Source of the DNA: Haematobacter genomosp. 1
Lineage (GTDB): Bacteria > Pseudomonadota > Alphaproteobacteria > Rhodobacterales > Rhodobacteraceae
Direction: 5' to 3'
Length of the DNA stretch: 64,000 nt
NCBI RefSeq assembly: GCF_002196855.1
Contig: NZ_NIPW01000005.1
Coordinates: 186,001-250,000 of the forward strand
Every line of letters starts with the position of its first letter. The first letter of the stretch is position 1. Below, piece after piece: positions 43,955 to 52,995 of the stretch. Made by a program: the position numbers and the translations under genes. The notes beneath the pieces are model-generated. The model was given only the letters and a program-made list of their open reading frames with translations, was not told where the DNA came from and made no database searches.

Positions 43955-44628
43955 CGCCCGGCCCGCGCCATCCGCCGCTCCAACAGAAACATGGCGAGAA
44001 TGACGACGAAGGAGAACGCCAGCATGCCGCCCGCCAGCAGATGCGCCTCCCGCCAGCGCAGCGTTTCCACAAAATCGTAGATCGCGACGGAGAGCACTTT
44101 GGTCGTGCCCGGAATATTGCCGCCGATCATCAGCACCACGCCGAATTCTCCTATCGTATGCGCAAAACCCAGCACCGCACCGGTCATGAGACCCGGTCGC
44201 GCCAGAGGCAGCGCAACACTCAGAAAGGCGGCGAGCGGTGAGGCGCGGAGCGTCGCCGCCACTTCCATGGGCCGCTCGCCCATCGCCTCGAAGGCGTTGC
44301 GGATCGGCTGGACGACAAAGGGCATCGAATAGAGCACCGAACCGATCACCAGCCCCGGAAAGGTGAAGGCCAGCGTCCGCCCGCCCCACAGGCTCGCAAT
44401 CCACCCGCCCGGACCGGAAGGTCCGAGCGCGATCAGCAGGTAGAACCCCAGCACCGTCGGCGGCAGCACGAGCGGCAGCGCCACCACGGTGGCGACCGCT
44501 TCCTTCCACCGCGCGCGCGACCGCGCCAGCCACCAGGCGAGCGGCGTGCCGATGAACAGAAGGATGACCGTGGTGATCGTCGCCAGTTCAAGCGTCAGCC
44601 GGATCGGCTGCCAGAGTTCGGGCGACAT
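43951..44628 (-). CDS. modB: Molybdate ABC transporter permease
   Basis: A 225-residue permease with five or six helices. [17 protein letters not shown] is the ModB hallmark, [20 protein letters not shown] the EAA loop, and [19 protein letters not shown] the conserved segment at the translocation path. It forms the membrane channel for molybdate. One base overlaps with modA, so the whole modABC set is translated as a coupled unit. Confidence 0.94.
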   Translation of the reverse strand: MSPELWQPIRLTLELATITTVILLFIGTPLAWWLARSRARWKEAVATVVALPLVLPPTVLGFYLLIALGPSGPGGWIASLWGGRTLAFTFPGLVIGSVLYSMPFVVQPIRNAFEAMGERPMEVAATLRASPLAAFLSVALPLARPGLMTGAVLGFAHTIGEFGVVLMIGGNIPGTTKVLSVAIYDFVETLRWREAHLLAGGMLAFSFVVILAMFLLERRMARAGR

Positions 44629-45386
44629 CAGTTGGCCGGTACGCCGTCCCTGGCCAGGGCATAGCCGAACCGCTCGATCACCGCCGTCGCCTCCGGCCCC
44701 TTCAGGAAGTCGAGAAAGGCGCGGGCGGCCTCGTTGGACTCGCCGGTCTTCAGCAGCACCGCGTCCTGAAGGATCGGCTCATGATCCCCCGCCGGCACGA
44801 TCCAGCGCGATCCCTCCTCCTTCGCGATCACCTGCGAAAGCGCCACAAAGCCCAGTTCCGCATTACCGGTCTCCACGAATTGCAGCGTCTGCCCGATGCT
44901 CGTCCCCTGAACGATCTTCGGGCGGAGCGTCTCCTCCACACCAAGCGCGGTCATCGTCTGAACGGCGGCGAGACCATAGGGCGCCGTGGCGGGATCGGCG
45001 ATGGCGATCTTGTGGAACGCATCCGATTTCAGAACCTCCGGCCCGGTGACGAGGGCCGGATCCTTGCTCCACAGCACGAGTTGCCCGATGGCATAGGTGA
45101 ACACCGTCCCGGGCACTCCGTATCCATCCTGCACCGCTTTCTCCGGCCGGATGTTGTCAGCGGCGAGGAAGACCTCAAAGGGCGCGCCCTGCGTGATCTG
45201 GGTGTAGAACTGCCCGGTCGCGCCGAAGCTCAGCACCGCCTTGTGGCCGGTCTGCTGCTCGAACAGCTTGGCGATCTCCGTCGCGGGTTCGGTGAAGTTG
45301 GCGGCGACCGCGACATTGGTTTGCCCGGCGAAGGCGGGAAGCGCCGGGAGCACGGCGACAACTGCAGCAAAGATCGTGTGTTTCAT
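44628..45386 (-). CDS. modA: Molybdate-binding periplasmic protein
   Basis: A 252-residue binding protein with signal peptide [55 protein letters not shown] (oxyanion-contacting SFGATG in place of SFASSS) and [13 protein letters not shown] are typical of ModA, as is the C-terminal [14 protein letters not shown]. It binds molybdate or tungstate in the periplasm. The ATG at 45384-45386 starts the signal peptide; the reading upstream enters modE. Confidence 0.93.
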   Translation of the reverse strand: MKHTIFAAVVAVLPALPAFAGQTNVAVAANFTEPATEIAKLFEQQTGHKAVLSFGATGQFYTQITQGAPFEVFLAADNIRPEKAVQDGYGVPGTVFTYAIGQLVLWSKDPALVTGPEVLKSDAFHKIAIADPATAPYGLAAVQTMTALGVEETLRPKIVQGTSIGQTLQFVETGNAELGFVALSQVIAKEEGSRWIVPAGDHEPILQDAVLLKTGESNEAARAFLDFLKGPEATAVIERFGYALARDGVPAN

Positions 45387-45393
45387 ATCGATT

Positions 45394-46206
45394 TCAATCT
45401 GTTGCGAGGATGATCTGTGACGGCTCGAAACGCGCCATGGCAGCGGTTCCGGGCGCAAGGCCAAGTGTGAGGAGCCGGGAGACAGGCGCCACGGCAACCA
45501 GTCGCGCGCCGATGTCAGGCCCGTCGGGAGGGCCGATATCCAGCGTGACCTCCCCCCTGGCATCGGCGCCGCGACCCTCCTCCATCTCTATGCTGACAAC
45601 CCGGCCCAGCAAGCGGTTGCTACCGCTTTCCCCCGGCGGAAGCAGATGGACGAAAGGCGCTTTGATGAGGGCGAGGGCGTGGCGACCCGGAAACAACCCA
45701 AGCTCAAGAAGACTCGCGCGTGTGATCGCCGCCTCCACCAGTTGCCCTCCGGCGATGCGAAGGCGGACAAGCGCATTGAGAGGCCCGTCCTCCACGTCGA
45801 TCACCACACCCGGCAGGGCGTTGCGGGCGCTGGTGCGGAAGAACCCGCCGCGCACGTGCCCCTTCTCCAGAACCGGACCTGCGGGATCGCTGAACAAGCG
45901 CCGGACTGCATCGGCGGTTTCCGCTTCCAGCCGGCGGAACGCTTCCACGAACCCGATCCCTTCGGGGGTGAGAGCGGCACCACCCCCCTCCGCGCCCCCT
46001 CGCTGCGACGCGACCAATGGCCGTCCCGCCAGCGTGTTGAGAGCGGAAACCCTGCTCCATGCGGCCTTGTAGCTCAGCCCGATGGCGCGGGCGGCGGCGG
46101 AGATGCTGCCCTCCCGCCCGATCGCCTCCAGCAACCGCACATGCTCGATCCCGGCGGGAGCGAGATCCGGTATGGCAAGCGAGACGGAGGAGGTGATGGC
46201 GGTCAA
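45394..46206 (-). CDS. modE: Molybdate-responsive regulator
   Basis: A 270-residue ModE: N-terminal HTH (about 20-115; EHVRLLEAIGREGSISAAAR, AIGLSYKAAWSRVSALN) and two Mop domains (about 125-190 and 200-268) that bind molybdate. It represses mod genes when molybdate is plentiful. The start is TTG at 46206, with GGAG 8 bases upstream; no in-frame ATG precedes the HTH. It is the first gene of modEABC, 7 bp ahead of modA, so it is autoregulated through the palindrome upstream. Confidence 0.88.
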   Translation of the reverse strand: MTAITSSVSLAIPDLAPAGIEHVRLLEAIGREGSISAAARAIGLSYKAAWSRVSALNTLAGRPLVASQRGGAEGGGAALTPEGIGFVEAFRRLEAETADAVRRLFSDPAGPVLEKGHVRGGFFRTSARNALPGVVIDVEDGPLNALVRLRIAGGQLVEAAITRASLLELGLFPGRHALALIKAPFVHLLPPGESGSNRLLGRVVSIEMEEGRGADARGEVTLDIGPPDGPDIGARLVAVAPVSRLLTLGLAPGTAAMARFEPSQIILATD

Positions 46207-46221
46207 GGACAGGCTCCACAG

Positions 46222-46248
46222 GCGATATGTCGTCAGCTTACATATTGC
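46222..46248. promoter_or_regulatory. ModE-binding (Mo-box) candidate
   Basis: GCGATATGT (46222-46230) and ACATATTGC (46240-46248) form 9-bp inverted arms with one mismatch around a 9-base spacer, 15 bp upstream of the modE start. AT-rich arms of this kind resemble ModE operators. Confidence 0.6.
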
Positions 46249-46294
46249 CTGCGGCGCCGGTCAACAGCCCATTTCACATCGTCATGACAGCGGG

Positions 46295-47629
46295 TTAGCC
46301 TTCTGGCTGATCCTTCGGGGATGGTTCCGGCTCCCGCGCGGCCTCCTCCGCATCCGCCTCCGCCTCCGCCTGAACCGCCTCTGCGGCAACGCCATCCGGC
46401 AGCGCGTCGCTGTCCGGCGCATGGGCGAATTGCTGGCCCACCCGCTCGGTCAGGATGACGAAAGGCCGCTCCCGCCGCTCAGCAGGTGCAACATTGCGCA
46501 CGCGCCAGAGGGTGAAGGCAATGAACAGCACCGCCGCCGTCGCCATGTAGGCAAAGACGAACGTGATCCCGCCGATCCCCCGCAGCCATGCGCCCAGCAG
46601 CGGCCCGAAGAAGGATGCAGTTCCGTTGATGAGGATGAGCTGCCCGCTCACCGACACGACCTTGTCGGGATCGACACGGTCATTCGCGTGAGAGACGGAA
46701 ACCGGGTAGATCGTCGCCATGAAGCCGCCGAACAGGAAGGTCAGCCCCAGCCGCATCCACCCCCCCGGCGGGATCAGGATCATGCCCAGGCACAGGATCG
46801 CCAGCACCCCCGCCAGCACCGCAGCCACGATCCTCCGGTCGAAGCGGTCGGATACGGCGCCAACCGGGATCTGAAAAGCCAGGCCCCCGAAGATCGCCGT
46901 CGCCATCAGCCGCGACACCTGTTCCGTCGTCGCCCCGGTGGCCTGGGCTTCGGCAGGCATCAGGCTGAAGAACGACGCGCTGATGAGGCCGGATACCGCG
47001 CAGCCCGCAAAAGCCACGGGGGCCACGTGCTGCAACTCTCGCAGGCTCAGCCGCGGGCCGGGCGTCAGCGTGGGCGGAATGCGGCGCGTCAGGCTCACCG
47101 GAAGCAGAGCGATGCAGAACAGGGCGGCGGCCAGCGAGAACAGCTCGAACCCGCCCGGCGCGGGCAAGGTGAGAACGAACTGTCCCAGCCCAAAGGTTGC
47201 ATAGGTCGCCACCATGTAGATGGCAAAGATCGTCCCGCGGTTCTGTTGCGTCGTGGAGGCGTTGAGCCAGCTTTCCGCCGTCACGAACAACCCCGCACAG
47301 CCGATGCCGGTAAAGAGCCGGATGGCGATCCACGCCTCCGGCGAGGTGAATACCGGCTGGAGCGAGACCGAAGCCGCGACCATCCCCGCCAATGCGGCGA
47401 ACATGCGGATATGGCCCACGCGCTGCAACACGCCGCTGACGGTGGCCGCGCCGATGGTATAGCCGCCGTAATAGGCCGCCAGCACCAGACCAGCCATCAG
47501 CGGGGCAAACCCCTCGCTCGCCGTTCGCATGGAAACAAGCGTGCCGAGATAACCGTTGGCGAGCTGGACGATGCTGATGCCGATGATCGTCGCGCCGACC
47601 GTCACAAGGATACGGTTGAAGGATCCCAA
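46295..47629 (-). CDS. MFS transporter, YcaD-like
   Basis: Major facilitator of 444 residues with twelve predicted helices. MGSFNRILVTVGATIIGISI opens the first; GYTIGAATVSGVLQRVGHIR between helices 2 and 3 is an MFS A-motif variant, and RLFTGIGCAGLFVTAESWLN is characteristic of the YcaD/TtgP-like group. The C-terminal tail is acidic and charged (AEAEADAEEAAREPEPS). The start codon is TTG at 47629 behind GGAG. No substrate can be deduced. It stands alone between modE and the NAGGN operon. Confidence 0.85.
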   Translation of the reverse strand: MGSFNRILVTVGATIIGISIVQLANGYLGTLVSMRTASEGFAPLMAGLVLAAYYGGYTIGAATVSGVLQRVGHIRMFAALAGMVAASVSLQPVFTSPEAWIAIRLFTGIGCAGLFVTAESWLNASTTQQNRGTIFAIYMVATYATFGLGQFVLTLPAPGGFELFSLAAALFCIALLPVSLTRRIPPTLTPGPRLSLRELQHVAPVAFAGCAVSGLISASFFSLMPAEAQATGATTEQVSRLMATAIFGGLAFQIPVGAVSDRFDRRIVAAVLAGVLAILCLGMILIPPGGWMRLGLTFLFGGFMATIYPVSVSHANDRVDPDKVVSVSGQLILINGTASFFGPLLGAWLRGIGGITFVFAYMATAAVLFIAFTLWRVRNVAPAERRERPFVILTERVGQQFAHAPDSDALPDGVAAEAVQAEAEADAEEAAREPEPSPKDQPEG

Positions 47630-47687
47630 GGGCGATCTCCGTCTGATGGTCCGACTGACAGTAGGAAGCGGAAGCGGTCAGCCCAAG

Positions 47688-49469
47688 CTAGCGCGCACCA
47701 CGGGTCGCGGGAAAGAGCAGATCCATGAACCGTTCGGCGGTGGGTCGTGGTTCATGATTTGCAAGCCCCGGCCTTTCGTTGGCCTCGATGAAGATATATT
47801 CGGGCGCCGTCGGATCGCTCACCATCAGGTCGATGCCCACAACCGGAATACCGATGGCCCGCGCCGCCCGGAGACCCGCGTCGACCAACTCGGGATGCAC
47901 TTCCGCCGTAACGTCATGAATGGTGCCGCCGGTATGCAGGTTCGCGGCCTTGCGAACCGTGATGTCCTGCCCCTCCGCCAGCACACTGTCGAGGTCGAGG
48001 CCCTGTCCCTCCAGACAACGGCGCGTCTCGGCATCTATCGGTATCCGGCTCTCCCCGCCCGTGGCGGCCGACCGGCGGCGGGATTGCGCCTCGATCAATC
48101 GGCGGAGCGGCGTGCGCCCGTCCCCCGTCACCCGCGGTGGGCGGCGAAGCGCCGCCGCCACCAGTGCGCCATCAATGATGACGAGTCGCAAGTCCTCTCC
48201 CTCATGGAACGCCTCCAGAAGCACCCGCTCCGATACGCTCCGCGCGGCGCGGATGGCGGGTTTCAGGTCCTTCATCGTCGAAATGCCGATTGAAATACCG
48301 CGCCCCTGCTCCCCGCGCACCGGTTTCACCACCAGCTTGCCATGGGTGACAAGGAATTGCTCCAGCGCCTCCTCCTCCGCATCGGCGTCGATCTGCGCGG
48401 GCACGGTGACGCCCGCGACGCTTACCACCCGGCGCGTCACGGATTTGTCGTCGCAGATCGACATGGCGACCGCAGACGTCAGGTCAGACAGGCTCTCGCG
48501 GCAGCGAATGGACCGGCCGCCATGACTGAGGCGGAAGAAGCCGCCCTCCGCATCCGTAACCTCCACCCGGATGCCGCGCCGCATGGCCTCGTCCACGATG
48601 AGCCGTGCGTAGGGGTTCAGCGCCGCATGTTCCGCCGGAGGCTGCGCAAAATACCGTTCGTTGATCGCGTTCTTGAGCTTCACCGAAAAGAAAGGCACCC
48701 GGCGAAAGCCGAGCTTCCGATAGAGCCCTATCGCGCCCTCATTGTCGTGCAGCACCGAAAGGTCGATATAACTCAGCCCGCGGGCCTGAAAATGCTCAGC
48801 CAGCGTACGGACAAGCCGCTCCCCGATCCCGGGCTGCCGCGCCTGCGGATGAACCGCAAGGCACCAGAGCGAGGCCCCCCGCTCCGGGTCTGCAAAGAGA
48901 CGCTCGTGATCGATGCCCGTCACCGTGCCCACGATCCGGCCCGTCTCCTCCTCCTGCGCGACGAAATGCGTGACGGAGCGGTTGTTGCGTTCCCCCTCCA
49001 GATAATCCTGCCGGATCTGCACCATTCCCGCGGCGGCATAAACGGCATTCACCCCCTCTGCATCCGCCTCCGCGATCATCCGGCGGATCGCGATGCCCTT
49101 GGGCTTTCGCCCGCCGGAGCGATAGGTGGACAGTTCCAGCCGGTAGGTGTGCGACGGATCGAGAAACACTTCCTGCGGCGCGAGCGACAGGAGCACATGC
49201 GGATCGCGGATGTGAAAGGCTATGTCCCGTGCGCCGGGCGCCTCCTTGCGCAGCTCCTCCAGCAGCGCCGCGTGGCTGGGGAATGTGGCGCCGAACAGCA
49301 GCCGCCCCCAGCCGCAGTCCAGCACCGCGCTTTCCCCCGGCACCGCATCCCGGCGCAGGCGGTCGCGTTGCTCGTCTATCGTCGCCGGCGTGCGCAGGCG
49401 GGTCAGCCGGTGCGAGACGGCGCGCGTCCCCTTGCCGCGGGGACGAAGCCCCGACCGCTCCATCGTCAT
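47688..49469 (-). CDS. ngg: N-acetylglutaminylglutamine synthetase (GNAT + ATP-grasp fusion)
   Basis: A 593-residue two-domain protein. The N-terminal GNAT acetyltransferase domain (about 115-290) shows GASLWCLAVHPQARQPGIGE and NEGAIGLYRKLGFRRVPFF. The C-terminal ATP-grasp ligase (about 320-590) shows LVVKPVRGEQGRGISIGIS, RKAANLHTGGTIHDVT and IFIEANERPGLANHEP. It makes N-acetyl-glutaminyl-glutamate precursors of the osmolyte N-acetylglutaminylglutamine amide (NAGGN). The ATG at 49469 overlaps the asnO stop by 4 bases; an ATG at 49514 would run inside asnO. Identification rests on the fusion plus the neighbouring amidotransferase and peptidase. Confidence 0.9.
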   Translation of the reverse strand: MTMERSGLRPRGKGTRAVSHRLTRLRTPATIDEQRDRLRRDAVPGESAVLDCGWGRLLFGATFPSHAALLEELRKEAPGARDIAFHIRDPHVLLSLAPQEVFLDPSHTYRLELSTYRSGGRKPKGIAIRRMIAEADAEGVNAVYAAAGMVQIRQDYLEGERNNRSVTHFVAQEEETGRIVGTVTGIDHERLFADPERGASLWCLAVHPQARQPGIGERLVRTLAEHFQARGLSYIDLSVLHDNEGAIGLYRKLGFRRVPFFSVKLKNAINERYFAQPPAEHAALNPYARLIVDEAMRRGIRVEVTDAEGGFFRLSHGGRSIRCRESLSDLTSAVAMSICDDKSVTRRVVSVAGVTVPAQIDADAEEEALEQFLVTHGKLVVKPVRGEQGRGISIGISTMKDLKPAIRAARSVSERVLLEAFHEGEDLRLVIIDGALVAAALRRPPRVTGDGRTPLRRLIEAQSRRRSAATGGESRIPIDAETRRCLEGQGLDLDSVLAEGQDITVRKAANLHTGGTIHDVTAEVHPELVDAGLRAARAIGIPVVGIDLMVSDPTAPEYIFIEANERPGLANHEPRPTAERFMDLLFPATRGAR

Positions 49470-51241
49470 ACGCCTTGCTCCTGAAGCCACAGTTCCAGAA
49501 GGCCCGCCTGCCAAAGCTCCGAGCCGCGAAGCGGGGTGATATGCTCCGACGGCGCATCGAACAGCGTCTCGAGATAGGCCGGCTGGAAGATCCCCCGCTC
49601 CCGCGCCGCTTGCGAATTCAGCGTGTCCTTCAGCATGTCGAGATAGGGACCGTCGATGTATTTCAGTTGCGGGACAGGGAAGTAGCCCTTCTTGCGGTCG
49701 ATCACCTCGCTGGGGATGATCCGGCGCGCGACATCCTTCAGGATGCCCTTGCCGCCCTCGCGGAGCTTCTCTTCCACCGGAATACGCGCGGCCAGTTCCA
49801 CCAGTTCATGGTCAAGGAAGGGCACTCGCGCCTCCAACCCCCAGGCCATGGTCATGTTGTCCACCCGCTTCACCGGATCATCGACGAGCATCACGTTGCT
49901 GTCGAGCCGCAGCGCCGCATCCACCGGAGTATCCGCGCCGGCGCGGAGCAGTTCACCGGCGAGAAACTCGCCAGCCACATCCCGGTCCGCCATCCAGCGC
50001 GACTGGATCTGGCGGGCCAGCACGTCGTGGGGCCGGTCGCGGAAACCCTTGGCATAATCGCGCACGACATCGTTCGACTCGACCAGCGGAGGATACCAGT
50101 GATAGCCGCCGAAAACCTCATCCGCGCCCTGGCCAGACTGCACCACCTTGATATGCTTGGAAACCTCCTTGGAGAGCAGGTAGAAGCCCACGTTGTCGTA
50201 TGACACCATCGGCTCCGACATGGCGGCGATCGTGCCCGGCAGAGCCGACATCAACTCGCCGGAGGGGACGAAGATCTTGCGGTGATCGGTCCCGAAATGC
50301 CGCGCGATGAGATCGGAATAGACGAACTCGTCGCCCTTCTCGCCATTCGCCTCCTCGAACCCCACGGAAAAGCTCATCAGCCCCGTCTGGCCCGCTTCCG
50401 CGAGCAGGCCGACGATCAGGCTGGAATCGACGCCGCCGGACAGCAGCACGCCCACCGGCACGTCAGAGACCATGCGCCGCTTGACGGCGAGGCGGAGCGC
50501 GGCCAGAAGTTCCTCCTGCCAGTCCTCCCGCGTCATGCCGCCATCCTCGGCACGCCGCTCATACGCCGGATCCCAGTAGCGCCGGTCGGCAAAGGTGCCG
50601 TCGTGCTCATAGATGCGGATCGTCGCGGGCGGCAGCTTGCCGATCCCGGCGAGGATGGTGCGGGGCGCGGGCACCACCGCATGGAAGCTCATGTAAAACT
50701 GCAGCGCCACCCGGTCGATAGACGTGTCCACATCACCGGCGCGAAGCAGCGCCGGCAGCGCAGAGGCGAAGCGGACCTGCTTCCCACGTTCCGAAAGATA
50801 GAGCGGCTTGATCCCGAACCGGTCGCGCGCCATCACCACCCGGCCCGTGTCGCGCTCATGGATGACGAAGGCGAACATGCCGTGGAACCGCTCCACGCAG
50901 CGCTCACCCCAGGCGTGCCACGCCTTCAGGATGACTTCCGTGTCGCCGTCGGAAAAAAAGCGATACCCCCTGCCCTCCAGTTCGGCGCGCAGGTCGCGAA
51001 AGTTGTAGATGCATCCGTTGAACACGATGGTGAGGCCAAGGTCCGCATCGATCATCGGTTGCTGCGACTTGTCGGACAGGTCCAGAATGCGCAGCCGCCG
51101 ATGCCCCAGCCCGACATTGCCGCGCACCACGACCCCTGCTCCGTCCGGCCCGCGGGGCGCCAGAGCGTCCGCCATCATCGAAACCGCCGTGACCGAGGGC
51201 TGTGCGCCGTCGAACCGAATTTCTCCGCAAATACCACACAT
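49466..51241 (-). CDS. asnO: N-acetylglutaminylglutamine amidotransferase, asparagine synthetase-like
   Basis: A 591-residue class II glutamine amidotransferase. Catalytic Cys2 is in MCGICGE, the glutaminase domain (to about 190) has NGCIYNFRDLRAELEGRGYR, and the synthetase domain has the PP-loop SGGVDSSLI, SGQGADEVFGGYHWYPP and EARVPFLDHELVE. It amidates the dipeptide to give NAGGN, a compatible solute made under osmotic stress. The promoter should lie in the 137 bp upstream, which also contain a 33-bp-period repeat. Confidence 0.92.
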   Translation of the reverse strand: MCGICGEIRFDGAQPSVTAVSMMADALAPRGPDGAGVVVRGNVGLGHRRLRILDLSDKSQQPMIDADLGLTIVFNGCIYNFRDLRAELEGRGYRFFSDGDTEVILKAWHAWGERCVERFHGMFAFVIHERDTGRVVMARDRFGIKPLYLSERGKQVRFASALPALLRAGDVDTSIDRVALQFYMSFHAVVPAPRTILAGIGKLPPATIRIYEHDGTFADRRYWDPAYERRAEDGGMTREDWQEELLAALRLAVKRRMVSDVPVGVLLSGGVDSSLIVGLLAEAGQTGLMSFSVGFEEANGEKGDEFVYSDLIARHFGTDHRKIFVPSGELMSALPGTIAAMSEPMVSYDNVGFYLLSKEVSKHIKVVQSGQGADEVFGGYHWYPPLVESNDVVRDYAKGFRDRPHDVLARQIQSRWMADRDVAGEFLAGELLRAGADTPVDAALRLDSNVMLVDDPVKRVDNMTMAWGLEARVPFLDHELVELAARIPVEEKLREGGKGILKDVARRIIPSEVIDRKKGYFPVPQLKYIDGPYLDMLKDTLNSQAARERGIFQPAYLETLFDAPSEHITPLRGSELWQAGLLELWLQEQGV

Positions 51242-51320
51242 GAACTGGGCCTAGGCCTCCTTTGTCGTTACGCAAAAAGGTGCCGACGCCCGCAAAATCA
51301 GGCCGCAGGCGCAGCACATT

Positions 51321-51377
51321 CATAAGGCAAACCGACGGATCCCCGATTGGTTCCATAAGAAAACCGGATGGATCGCC
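51321..51377. repeat. Two imperfect direct repeats, 33-bp period
   Basis: CATAAGGCAAACCGACGGAT (51321-51340, continuing CCCC) and CATAAGAAAACCGGATGGAT (51354-51373, continuing CGCC) are 33 bp apart, in the non-coding gap between the M42 peptidase stop and asnO. They may be a regulator site for asnO. Confidence 0.6.
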
Positions 51378-51378
51378 C

Positions 51379-52533
51379 TCAGGGCTGATCTTCGCTGCTC
51401 TGCGCCTGCTCCGCTTCAGGGAGATCCTGATGGGTGAACCCCTCCAGACCCGGCGCCACCTCCTCCGCATCCCGCTCGATCAGCACCTCGCTTGCGGCAT
51501 AGATTACCAGAAGCCGGGCCAGCGAGACGAGGGCATTGAGATGGATCCGCTCGTAGCCATGCGACGCATCCACCCCGAACGTAAGGAGCGCTGTCCGCAC
51601 GTCGTGTCCGGCCTCCACCGCAGAGGCCGCGTCCGACCGATAGTAGCGGAACACGTCCTTCTGCACCCGGACCCCGTGATCGAGACAGAGCGCATGGAGC
51701 TTCCGGCTCAGGTGATAGTCGAAGGGGCCGGTCTGGTCCGCCATCGCCAGCGTCACGCCGAATTCGGAGGAGTTCTGCCCGGGTGCCGTCGTGCCGTTGT
51801 CCACCGCGACCAGCGACGCGATCTCCGGCGTCAGCACGGCGGAGGCGCCGACACCCACTTCCTCCCCAATGGTAAAAAGCCAGTAGCTGTCCACCGGCGT
51901 TTCCACCTGCTCCCGCTGCATCGCCTCCAGCGCCGCCAGCATGACGGCTACCCCCGCCTTGTCGTCCAGATGGCGGGAGACGATGTAGCCATTGTCGAGA
52001 AACTCCGGCTGCGGATCGATGGCGACGATGTCACCTATATCTATGCCAAGCCCCGCAAGATCATGGACATCGCGGGAGAGCGCATCCACCCGCAGTTCCA
52101 CATGCGGCCAGCCGGAGGGCTGGCTGTCCACCTCCTCGTTGAACGTGTGGCCAGAGGCCTTCAGCGGCAGAACGGTGCCGCGATACACACCCCGATCCGA
52201 CATGATGGAGGCCCGCGCGCCCTCTGCGAAACGCGCCGACCAGTGCCCGATGGGCACCAGTTCCAGCCGCCCGTTCGCCTTCAGCGCCTTGACCTGCGCG
52301 CCAAGCGTATCGACATGCGACACGATACTCCGCGCCGGGCGCCGCGCCGCGCCGCGCCGTCGCGCCCGGATCGCACCGCGCCGTGTAAGAACCACATGAA
52401 GGCCGAGCCGCTCCAACTCCTCCGCGACGTGGCGGACGACCTCATCCGTGAAACCGGTGGGGCTCGGTATGGCAAGAAGGCTGGCAAGCTGCCGGGTGAG
52501 ATAATCGGGGTCGATCGTGATGGTGGTCTGCAT
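51379..52533 (-). CDS. M42-family peptidase of the NAGGN system
   Basis: A 384-residue metallopeptidase. LLAIPSPTGFTDEVVRHVAE is the start, IVSHVDTLGA the first metal ligands (His-Asp), SRHLDDKAGVAVMLAALEAM the bridging Asp, TIGEEVGVGAS the catalytic Glu pair, and VDASHGYERIHLNAL the last His. A basic insertion RRRGAARRPARS lies before the first ligands. Peptidases of this group are regularly encoded beside asnO-ngg and are thought to degrade or process NAGGN. The ATG at 52533 has no strong ribosome site. Confidence 0.85.
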   Translation of the reverse strand: MQTTITIDPDYLTRQLASLLAIPSPTGFTDEVVRHVAEELERLGLHVVLTRRGAIRARRRGAARRPARSIVSHVDTLGAQVKALKANGRLELVPIGHWSARFAEGARASIMSDRGVYRGTVLPLKASGHTFNEEVDSQPSGWPHVELRVDALSRDVHDLAGLGIDIGDIVAIDPQPEFLDNGYIVSRHLDDKAGVAVMLAALEAMQREQVETPVDSYWLFTIGEEVGVGASAVLTPEIASLVAVDNGTTAPGQNSSEFGVTLAMADQTGPFDYHLSRKLHALCLDHGVRVQKDVFRYYRSDAASAVEAGHDVRTALLTFGVDASHGYERIHLNALVSLARLLVIYAASEVLIERDAEEVAPGLEGFTHQDLPEAEQAQSSEDQP

Positions 52534-52995
52534 GGGGCCAACAGATGCCGCAGGCCCGGCACGGGTCAACCCCCGCGCCCCCGCAGCAGATGCCCGGTCC
52601 GGGCGGCGGGGAGTGCGGCGCAGGCTTTCCCTGGCCGGTTGCCGGAATAGACTTTTCAGGTCCGCGCGGGAGGGAAAATTGTCCGCAATCCGGGAGATCC
52701 GCCAGGAATTCACGCGTTTCCGGTGAGTCCAGGGCTGATGCCCCGACTTCCAGAGCAGGGACATGACAGCTCAGAGCTTTTCAGCAGCCCGCCCCGTAAT
52801 CGGGAGGCGCGAAGCCATCAACCTCCGTGCCCCTCCCGGCAATCGAAAACGACCGGGGCCAACAGCAATCCGGTGCGGTCATCATTCAGGCGCGTGACCA
52901 GCGCGGTGTGTTGCCCTCAAGGCATACACGGTCGCCGGATTCCTGTGCCTGCCGCCAAACTTTCCCGCTCGGCCGAAGTCGGCATCCCCCCTCGC
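52534..52995. other. 462-bp non-coding gap before the M42 gene
   Basis: No ORF with family motifs was found; the plus-strand open frames here continue antisense through DUF1684. It should hold the promoter of the peptidase gene. A sequence resembling one end of the inverted-repeat element lies at 52777-52792. Confidence 0.55.
52777..52792. repeat. Possible lone end of the inverted-repeat element
   Basis: CTTTTCAGCAGCCCGC closely matches the right ends of the copies at 21866 and 42718 (CTTTTTCAGCAGCCTG), and ACATGACAGCTCAGAG just before it resembles the subterminal CGACACTTCAGGG of copy 2. No matching left end was recognised, so this is at most a decayed remnant. Confidence 0.4.

Noticed and set aside
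51262-52650. A plus-strand protein starting with the repeats IRQTDGSP and IRKPDGSP
   Set aside because: The repeated residues only reflect the 33-bp direct repeat in non-coding DNA, and the rest is antisense to the M42 peptidase.
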